DNA of 64,000 nucleotides from Brevibacterium sp. 'Marine' (GTDB taxonomy: Bacteria; Actinomycetota; Actinomycetes; Actinomycetales; Brevibacteriaceae). The translations under genes were made by a program, and so were the position numbers. The stretch is taken from NCBI RefSeq assembly GCF_012844365.1, contig NZ_CP051626.1:3348001-3412000 (forward strand), written 5' to 3'. Positions 57,470 through 64,000 of the stretch are shown one piece after another (within the stretch, counting starts at the first letter, position 1; every line of letters starts with the position of its first letter). Below the pieces are notes generated by a model, which was not told the origin of the DNA, did no database searches, and saw only the letters and a list, made by a program, of their open reading frames with translations.

Positions 57470-60400
57470 CGTCGTTCTTCGGCCCCGACTTCGCCGAGGC
57501 GGCCCCGCCACGCTCGGTCTCAGCCGAACCAGCGCCGTTGTCATCGGTGCCGTCGGCCCCCGCACCAACGGATTCGGTGCTGGCGGAGTCATCGGCCGCC
57601 TCGGGGACCTGGTCGTTGCTTGCGGTCTGGACGAGTCCGGCCGACCGGAGCTCATCGGCACGGATCTTGCCGGTGTCGAAGGTCGGCAGGATGTCGTCTT
57701 CGACGGGCCCGGCGGAGTTCGACCGCGGGATGAACACCTCAGCGCCCGTGACCTTCTTCGCCTGAGCATGGCGTTCGCGGTACCGATCCACGGCGGCCTG
57801 CAGCTGGGAGTCGCCTCGGCTCGAATTGCCCTTCTGAGCCAGAGCGGTGCGCAGCAGATCCTTGATCTCGCCGTCGCCGCGGACCACCGCATCCGACTGG
57901 ATCCAGTCGATCATCTGGTCGAGGCCTTCGGCGGAGTACTTGTGCATCGGCAGACCGGGCACGAGCTTCGGGCGGCTGCCGGTACGGCCGACGACCACCG
58001 AGGCGGCGCGTGCCGCATTGAGCACGGCCTGCGGGCTCATCGTCTCCACGGTCGCTCGCCAGGCCTCGAAGATCTTCTCGGTCTCGGTCTGCGGGTCGAC
58101 GAACGCATCGGTGGACCATACGCGCATGAACTTCCAACCGCGGCGGGTCAGCTGTTCGGGCAGCACCCGGTCGCGTTGGCGCAGGCTGCGCATCGAAGCG
58201 TATTCGGGTCCGTCGCCGGCGACGGCGATGATCATTCCGTGCTCATCCTCGGTCGAGTTCGCCACGGCCAGATCGATGCCGTTGTAATGCTCGTGCGCGA
58301 CGACGCCGAGCTGCAGCAGCCGATCGGCGATGTCGCCCATCAGCGGATCGTAGATCTCGCCGTGCGGCCCGGGCTGGTGGACGCCGCCGGTCGCGATCTC
58401 TTCGAGCAGACGCGGCAGCATGACCGCTCCCCCGTTGAGTTTGCTGCGGTCGAAGTCCTCGGCCTCGATGCTCGAGACCAGCGTCAGCCGCTTCCGGGCT
58501 CGCGTCATCGTGGCTGCGAGGATGCGTCGCCCGTCCGGCCCGGACAGCGGTCCGAAGTCGTGGATGACGCGACCGTGGACGGTGCGGCCGAAGCCGAGGG
58601 TGAAGATCACGGCATCGCGCGACATGCCCTGAACGCGCTCGGCGTCGGTGACGACGAACGGCTCCTTCGTCGAGTCGTTGAAGAACGCCGCCACATACGG
58701 CAGATCCTTCATCGCCCGTGAGATCGCCGTGGCCACCCGCTGAGCGTGATGCGGGGTGAGCGCGACGACGGCCAGCGACTCTCGCGACCGGTTCCGCGCG
58801 TGCTTGAGCACCAGGTCGACGACCCGTTTGACCTCGGCGTCAGGACTCTCGACCCGACCGGTGCCGATGTCCGTGGGACCTCGGCCGTCGGCGACATAGG
58901 AGAATTCGAGGCCGCTGCCCTCACCGGTGTGCGCGGTCGGCAGCGTCGAAATCGTCGAATCGTAGAAATGCCGGTTGGCCAGGTCGATGAGCCCGACCGG
59001 GGACAGTCGATAGGAATTCGACAGCCGCATCCGCGGCAGGAACTCGCCGAGGCGGTCCTGCACCGATCGTGGATGTTTCCCATCGTCCATGCCGAACCGA
59101 TCGACGGCGACCGAGAACGGGCGCGGTCCGAGCAGCCGGGAGTCGCCGAGCGAGATGACCTGGCGGGCGCGGGTGATTCCGGGAACGACATCGGCGACCG
59201 ACAGTCGTCCGGCGTCGGCGATGACGACCGCGTCGAAGAGCGGCAGGGCGGAGAAGAGTTCGGGCACCGTGTACGGGCTGCCCATCCACACCGGTGCCAG
59301 AGTCGTCAGCAGTTCGGGTGCCTGAGTGGAGATCCGGTTGACCGAGGTGTGCTTCGACAGAAGCTCCTGTTTGATGACTCCGGCGGCGATGGGGTCGGAG
59401 TCGATTCCGCGTTTCCATGCCTGTGCATGGTTATAGCGCAGGCGGGAGGCACCGGCGGCGACGAAGGCGCGGTCGTTCTCGCGGAAGCCTTCGGCCACCT
59501 GGTGGAGAGCGGCACCGTCATGGCGACCGATCGCGGGATCTTCGCCGGCCATGGTCTGCAGCACGGAGGCCCAGTAGGCGAGGTCGAATTCTGGGCCGAC
59601 GAGTGCTTCGTCGACCTTTCGCCGGCGCAGATCGGCCATGAGGTCGCCGAGGCCCTCACCGTCGAGCTCACGCTGCAGGCGGGAACGTTCGGGCAGTTCG
59701 GCGAGGTTCTCCGAATCGCTGCCCATCGCTTCGGCACGTGCCTGAAGCTCCTCGATAAGCATCGAACCGAGGTCGCCGCCGTCCGGGGTGGTCTCGAGGA
59801 TCGGAGCGAGCTTGGCCATATCTGCTTCGACGCTCTGGAGGATCTCATCGGCTTCGAGGACGCCGCGCGGAATCTGCGGGCGACCGTCGTGCCCGGCGAG
59901 GTCGGAGAGGATGACTCGCTGGGCGCGGACATCGATGAGGGCCTCGTGGAGGTCGGCCACCTCGGCGCCCGGGCGGAGGAACTCCGCGGCCGACTTCTTC
60001 AGTCGACGACGCTGCATCATGCCCATCTCGACGCCGACTTCGACCCGGTATTCGGGTGTGCCGGTGGCGGCGATGAGGTCGTCGAGACGGTGGTCGTAGA
60101 TGTCGGGGGCGAAGTTGTCGAGCGTCTTGCGCACGCGCAGGAGCACGCGGATGGCGCGGGACCAGTCGTCGATATTGCGGCGCGGATTGAGTTTCGCCTT
60201 CTGCAGCACCGGTTCGGTCGCGGCGATGAGGTCGGGGATCATCCGACCGATGCGTTCGGCCACCGTGCGTGCGGCTTCGGCCTCCTCGACGGATTTGAGG
60301 TCGGCTCCGAACCACACGGTGTCCTCGACATCGAGGGTGAATGCGCCGAGTCGAGCGAGCTCGCCGAGCTTGCCCCGCAGGATGTTCCGGCGGTCGTCGC

Positions 60401-62498
60401 TGGCGCCGAGGATGTCGTCGTCGAAGCGCACCGGCGTCTGCGGGGAGTTGTCGCCGGAGGTCAGTTCGGCGAGGTGCTGCATGGTTTCGTAGACGGAGAC
60501 GTCCCACGGCTTGCGCCTGCGGTGCAGGGAGGAGACATGGTCGGCAAGGGTCGCGCGCTGTTCGTTGAGTTCGGTCAGCAGACGGGAGAGGTCGGGGCGT
60601 TCGGACTTCTCCGCCGAGGCGATGAGACCGATGAGCTGCTTGCGGATGTCTTCCGAGCCGGCGCGGGTGTCGACGGCGAAGTCGGAGAGTCCGACCTCGC
60701 CGAGGCGAGCGGAGAAATCGTCGAGCGCATCGGAAGTCTGCGCAAGGAAGAGCACGCTCTTGCCGGTGTGTGCCAGGGTGGTGGCCACGGCGACGGCGAC
60801 CTGGGTGGCGCCGGTTCCGGGCGGGGTGTCGACGACGACGGAGTGACCGGACACGGCGGCATCGACGACGGCCTGCTGGTCTCCGTCGACGTCGATGACG
60901 AGGAACTCCTCCTGCGGCTTCCTGTCGGGAAGCGGAGTGATCGGCTCCTGGAGCGCGGCGGGAACGACGTCCTCGCCGTCGGCGCCGGTCGCGGATGCTG
61001 TTGTCGCCTCGCCGTCTGCAGCTGAGTCGGACTCGGACTTCTCCGAGCCGGAATCGGCCTTCTCCGAGCCGGAATCGGCCTTGGCCGCAGCACCGGGGGT
61101 TGTGGCCGCAGCATCGGGCGTTGTGCCTGCGGCAGCATCGATCGCCGGCGCGCTCTTCTCGGACTCGACTGCAGGAGCAGCCTCGGCACCAGTCGTCGAC
61201 GGTTCCTCGGCGTCAGTCGTCGACGGCTCCTCGCCGTCGGCCGACGTGTCACCGGCAGTCTTGTCGCCGGCAGTCTTGCCACCGGCGGCTTCGGCGCCGG
61301 CGGCTTCGCTGCTGGCGGTTTCGGTGCCGGTTCTCGGCTTTGCCGCATCGAGCGGTTCGTCGGTGATGGGCACGGTCGGCTGACCGTAGGCCTCGTCATC
61401 GTCGGTGCCGCCAGCAGCATCGGCACCGGCGTCCGCGTCGGCCGAAGTCTTCTCGCCCGCCTTCTCGTCGCCGGTCGCCTTCTCGGCGCCGTCGGTCGTC
61501 GGCTCGACTGCGGACTCTTCTGCCGAGTCGGGAGACGCCTCGGCGATGCTGTCGTCTGCCTCGGCCTTCGCAGTGTCCGTGCTCTTCGCCGCAGGCGCTG
61601 ATTTCGGCTGATTCCCGGGCGCGTCCGATGCGCCGTCGGCTTCCGTCTCGTCGACGGCGCCGGCGACTCTCTTCGCTTCGGCTCGCTTCTTCTCGGCTTC
61701 GGCTTCTTCTGCCGCGGCGATCTTCTCGTCGGGGAGGACTCCCGGCTGCGGCACATAGGAGGGCCCGCCGAGAGAGGCACGCACGTCTTCGTCGCCGGCC
61801 AGCGCCCGCAGCACGGGGTGCTGGGTGGGCAGGTAGTCGGTGGAGAACGGGCTCGCGATGTTCGCGAACGTCGAGATGATCAGGCGGTGGTTGATCCGCA
61901 GACCGGGCACGCTCTGCCCCAGATCACGCAGGCGGTCGAGGGCCGGTCCCGGGTCGAAGCCGTGCGGGCCACCGGTCGCGTCGACCCATTCGTCGACGGG
62001 CACCTCGAGGTCGTATTCCTCTCCGAGGTGCTGGACGAGCGCCGGGTTGATCGTGATCTCGTTGTCGAGCACGATCTCGTAGTCTTCGACGCGGGATCCG
62101 CGGGGCACCAGCGTGATGTGGCGCATGACGACCGGTGCGTTGAACTTGTACTTCGCGTCCTTCTCCGTCCACGAGGCGAATCCGATCGCCAGGTGTGCGG
62201 TGCGGATGCCGCGTTCGTTGTCGAGCTGCTCCGCCTTCGAGCGGATGGACTTCGCGCGACGGCGCGCATCGGTGAGGATGTCGTGGTCGCGGATGAGGCT
62301 GGAGAGCCGGGTGGCGCGTCCGGCCAGCAGCTGTGCCAGGCCGGAGGGGTGGGCGCCGGAGAGGTCGATGCTGCCGTCACGGGAGTCCCGGAAATGAAGC
62401 ATGGTGTCGCGACCGCCCAGATGGGCGGCCTGCTTCTTCCACTCGGCGAAGACATCTCCGAGTTCTGGGAACTGTTCGTTTCTAACGGAATCCGACAC
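57462..62498 (-). CDS. Large SF1-helicase-like protein with degenerate active sites
   Basis: A 1,678-residue protein. An N-terminal alpha/beta domain (to about 250) is followed by a 280-residue Ala/Glu/Thr-rich disordered linker, then an SF1 UPF1/DNA2-like helicase core and a C-terminal restriction-endonuclease-like domain. Remnants are clear: TPPGTGATQ for Walker A (Ala564 where Lys is expected), VVIADAGRLS for Walker B (Ala1096 where Glu is expected), SLGDSRLLGP, LSNSYRLSP, RVQGMSRDAVIFTLGFG and MTRARKRLTLV. The nuclease-like part keeps Asp1409 (GIDLAV) but has Ala1427 where Glu is usual. GTG 62498 has TAGGGT 6 nt upstream. It may be a non-catalytic nucleic-acid-binding protein. Confidence 0.7.
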   Translation of the reverse strand: MSDSVRNEQFPELGDVFAEWKKQAAHLGGRDTMLHFRDSRDGSIDLSGAHPSGLAQLLAGRATRLSSLIRDHDILTDARRRAKSIRSKAEQLDNERGIRTAHLAIGFASWTEKDAKYKFNAPVVMRHITLVPRGSRVEDYEIVLDNEITINPALVQHLGEEYDLEVPVDEWVDATGGPHGFDPGPALDRLRDLGQSVPGLRINHRLIISTFANIASPFSTDYLPTQHPVLRALAGDEDVRASLGGPSYVPQPGVLPDEKIAAAEEAEAEKKRAEAKRVAGAVDETEADGASDAPGNQPKSAPAAKSTDTAKAEADDSIAEASPDSAEESAVEPTTDGAEKATGDEKAGEKTSADADAGADAAGGTDDDEAYGQPTVPITDEPLDAAKPRTGTETASSEAAGAEAAGGKTAGDKTAGDTSADGEEPSTTDAEEPSTTGAEAAPAVESEKSAPAIDAAAGTTPDAAATTPGAAAKADSGSEKADSGSEKSESDSAADGEATTASATGADGEDVVPAALQEPITPLPDRKPQEEFLVIDVDGDQQAVVDAAVSGHSVVVDTPPGTGATQVAVAVATTLAHTGKSVLFLAQTSDALDDFSARLGEVGLSDFAVDTRAGSEDIRKQLIGLIASAEKSERPDLSRLLTELNEQRATLADHVSSLHRRRKPWDVSVYETMQHLAELTSGDNSPQTPVRFDDDILGASDDRRNILRGKLGELARLGAFTLDVEDTVWFGADLKSVEEAEAARTVAERIGRMIPDLIAATEPVLQKAKLNPRRNIDDWSRAIRVLLRVRKTLDNFAPDIYDHRLDDLIAATGTPEYRVEVGVEMGMMQRRRLKKSAAEFLRPGAEVADLHEALIDVRAQRVILSDLAGHDGRPQIPRGVLEADEILQSVEADMAKLAPILETTPDGGDLGSMLIEELQARAEAMGSDSENLAELPERSRLQRELDGEGLGDLMADLRRRKVDEALVGPEFDLAYWASVLQTMAGEDPAIGRHDGAALHQVAEGFRENDRAFVAAGASRLRYNHAQAWKRGIDSDPIAAGVIKQELLSKHTSVNRISTQAPELLTTLAPVWMGSPYTVPELFSALPLFDAVVIADAGRLSVADVVPGITRARQVISLGDSRLLGPRPFSVAVDRFGMDDGKHPRSVQDRLGEFLPRMRLSNSYRLSPVGLIDLANRHFYDSTISTLPTAHTGEGSGLEFSYVADGRGPTDIGTGRVESPDAEVKRVVDLVLKHARNRSRESLAVVALTPHHAQRVATAISRAMKDLPYVAAFFNDSTKEPFVVTDAERVQGMSRDAVIFTLGFGRTVHGRVIHDFGPLSGPDGRRILAATMTRARKRLTLVSSIEAEDFDRSKLNGGAVMLPRLLEEIATGGVHQPGPHGEIYDPLMGDIADRLLQLGVVAHEHYNGIDLAVANSTEDEHGMIIAVAGDGPEYASMRSLRQRDRVLPEQLTRRGWKFMRVWSTDAFVDPQTETEKIFEAWRATVETMSPQAVLNAARAASVVVGRTGSRPKLVPGLPMHKYSAEGLDQMIDWIQSDAVVRGDGEIKDLLRTALAQKGNSSRGDSQLQAAVDRYRERHAQAKKVTGAEVFIPRSNSAGPVEDDILPTFDTGKIRADELRSAGLVQTASNDQVPEAADDSASTESVGAGADGTDDNGAGSAETERGGAASAKSGPKNDDA

Positions 62499-62605
62499 AA
62501 TTCGACCCTAACGAGAATCTGTCCATAATAGGTGCTGGCACACCGTGGAACAGTGAGGTTTCTTCTACGCTACACTGGGTGATCGTGGTTGAGGATGACC
62601 ACCTG

Positions 62606-62681
62606 GCCCCCGTAGCTCAGGGGATAGAGCACGGCTCTCCTAAAGCCGGTGTCGCGCGTTCGAATCGCGCCGGGGGCGCCA
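62606..62681 (+). tRNA. tRNA-Arg (anticodon CCU)
   Basis: All arms fold: acceptor GCCCCCG/CGGGGGC, D-arm GCTC/GAGC, anticodon stem CGGCT/AGCCG with loop CTCCTAA giving anticodon CCU, and T-arm GCGCG/CGCGC with TTCGAAT. Discriminator G and CCA are encoded. It reads AGG codons. TACACT at 62571-62576 is a plausible -10 box. Confidence 0.95.
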
Positions 62682-62749
62682 GAATCACCTGACGAAGCCA
62701 ACACCGGTTTCCGACGTCGTCCTGACCCATGATCACCGAGGATCCACCC

Positions 62750-62790
62750 TCGCCGAGGCGGCCGATCGATCTGATCGGCCGCCTCGGCGA
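62750..62790. terminator. Terminator formed by two inverted CCGAGGCGG elements
   Basis: TCGCCGAGGCGGCCGATC and its exact complement make an 18-bp stem with a 5-nt loop, followed by TTT. The stem is two head-to-head copies of the repeat found across the window. It lies between the tRNA gene and the stop of the convergent stress-protein gene. Confidence 0.8.
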
Positions 62791-62855
62791 TTTGCGTCCG
62801 CACCATCGGACAGATCCGAGTCGCGGACTTGGGCCTCCCCCGGCCCGGACGAGGT

Positions 62856-63920
62856 CTAGAGCCCCGGCTCCGGCGGGGCCTCGTTGTGCTTGCGGCGACC
62901 GTGGTCGCGGGCGACGCGGACGACCATTGTCGGGCATTGCGAGTACGGCAGCACCGACTGCGAGGTGGAACCAAGCAGGAGACCGGCGAATCCACCGCGT
63001 CCGCGCGATCCGATGACGAGCACTTCGGCTGTGTCGGAGGCTCGGACGAGCACCTCGGCGGGTTGGCCGTCGAAGAGCGTCCAGGTGACGTCGAGATCCG
63101 GGAACTCCTCGGCCAGACGCTGTTTGGCGACGACGAGTTTGTCCGCCCCTTCGTTGACGAGTCGTTCGAGATCGGCGGTGCTCGGCAGCCATTCGGGGCC
63201 GATGACCGTCGTGGTGATCACGGCGACGATGTGCAGCGGTGAACCGCGGCGCACGGCCAGGCGGGCGGCCTTCCACAGCGCCGGGGACTCGGCACCGAGG
63301 GAGTCGACGCCGACGACGACCTTGCCGTCGAAGCGCAGACCGTCGATCGACTCGGCATCGGGGTCATGGGTTTCGACCTCGACGCCGTCCTGCCGGATCG
63401 GCCGTGACGAGGTCGGATGCGCGGGACGCTCGGCCTGGTTGTCCCAGCACGCGGGGACGACCACCGTCGGACACGCCGAGTGCGCAGGCAGTGCGCTCGA
63501 GACCGTCCCGAGGAGACGACCGGCGAAACCGCCGCGACCGCGGGACCCGACGACGGTGAGGCAGCCGGTCTTCGATTCGTCGATGAGCACGCCGGCGGCA
63601 TCGCCGATCTCGATGACGGCTTCGACGGGGACTCCGGCCGCCTTGACCTCGGCAGCCGCCTCCTTGAGCGTATTCGTCACGGCCGCACGGATCGAACTGT
63701 CGTCGATGGGCACATAGGACACGTCGATGGCGGCAGCCGCCACGCTCGGGATCGTGTAGGCACCGACGAGGCGGATCGGGCGGTCTAAGGAGCGTGCTTC
63801 CTGGATCGCCCAGGCCAGGGCGTTGCGGCTCGGCGGAGAACCATCGATTCCGACGATGACGGCTTCGGTCTCGCCGGCCGGGGCCGGGTCGGGATTCTGG
63901 GGGCGATCCTGCTCACTCAT
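62856..63920 (-). CDS. Tandem universal stress protein
   Basis: A 354-residue protein with two UspA domains. Each has the ATP-binding pattern: VIVGIDGSPPSRNALAWAIQ with VVGSRGRGGFAGRLLGTVSS in the first and KVVVGVDSLGAESPALWKAA with VIGSRGRGGFAGLLLGSTSQ in the second (G-x2-G-x9-G-S/T). Such tandem proteins bind ATP and act in dormancy, hypoxia and stress response. ATG 63920 follows AAGGAGC. It converges on the tRNA gene. Confidence 0.9.
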   Translation of the reverse strand: MSEQDRPQNPDPAPAGETEAVIVGIDGSPPSRNALAWAIQEARSLDRPIRLVGAYTIPSVAAAAIDVSYVPIDDSSIRAAVTNTLKEAAAEVKAAGVPVEAVIEIGDAAGVLIDESKTGCLTVVGSRGRGGFAGRLLGTVSSALPAHSACPTVVVPACWDNQAERPAHPTSSRPIRQDGVEVETHDPDAESIDGLRFDGKVVVGVDSLGAESPALWKAARLAVRRGSPLHIVAVITTTVIGPEWLPSTADLERLVNEGADKLVVAKQRLAEEFPDLDVTWTLFDGQPAEVLVRASDTAEVLVIGSRGRGGFAGLLLGSTSQSVLPYSQCPTMVVRVARDHGRRKHNEAPPEPGL

Positions 63921-64000
63921 CGCAAGCTCCTTGGGTCGAAGCGAACTTCTGTTTCGTCCACCCTAAATCACAATGACTGTGAGAACTTCGCCTATGTCAC

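Noticed and set aside
57249..58721. 490-codon open frame on the top strand
   Set aside because: It lies opposite the helicase-like gene and its small partner; the encoded residues show no domain pattern.
58746..61025. 759-codon open frame opposite the helicase-like gene
   Set aside because: It is the antisense shadow of a gene with clear motifs and GC-rich third positions on the other strand.

Overview
The window is high-GC chromosomal DNA from an actinobacterium. Its features fit Brevibacterium or a close relative in the Micrococcales: strong GC3 bias, many genes whose -10 box lies exactly 6 nt before the start codon (leaderless mRNAs), two BCCT osmolyte transporters, and a right-hand block (SepX/GlpR-like, RimJ, GalU, 5-FTHF cyclo-ligase, FmdB, SAF protein, MscL) that is a conserved actinobacterial neighbourhood. 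The genus is inferred; the phylum is well supported.

Left part (1-13 kb): the end of an AraC-type regulator, two gene remnants, a thioesterase, and a lower-GC toxin-antitoxin pair (HTH antitoxin, PIN toxin) with a palindromic operator. Next come several regulator/transporter units: LysR with an EamA exporter and an NAD(P)-binding protein; an MFS transporter with its GntR regulator and a near-perfect operator over the promoter; an aldo/keto reductase; a DHA2 exporter with a nearby TetR; and a divergent SRPBCC/ArsR pair whose start codons lie inside one inverted repeat.

Centre (13-37 kb): two BCCT transporters, a NUDIX/Tag repair pair, aspartate dehydrogenase, an AtoE-type transporter with an aldehyde dehydrogenase, a Zur-boxed AztD-like zinc chaperone, a DUF981 protein with a structured leader, acyl-CoA metabolism genes (3-hydroxyacyl-CoA dehydrogenase, acyl-CoA ligase, enoyl-CoA hydratase), ChrA, CtaG, a cystathionine gamma-synthase-type enzyme with a GNAT, and a LysR/YeiH pair.

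Mobile section (38-41 kb and 48.9-50.4 kb): an IS110 element followed by an IS3 element, and separately an IS30 element. The IS3 and IS30 copies each sit inside the loop of a perfect hairpin.

Right part (41-64 kb): MatC-like permease, succinate-semialdehyde dehydrogenase, a zinc alcohol dehydrogenase/MHS transporter operon, an orphan immunity-type protein, the conserved cell-envelope block, a 1,678-residue helicase-like protein whose Walker A lysine, Walker B glutamate and putative nuclease glutamate all appear substituted, a tRNA-Arg(CCU) gene, and a tandem universal stress protein.

The most interesting general signal is a family of short repeats built around CCGAGGCGG. It occurs about 34 times by eye, lies in intergenic DNA and in linkers, insertions or tails of proteins, and once forms a terminator from two inverted copies. 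Several genes also carry a duplicated copy of their own stop-codon region just downstream.
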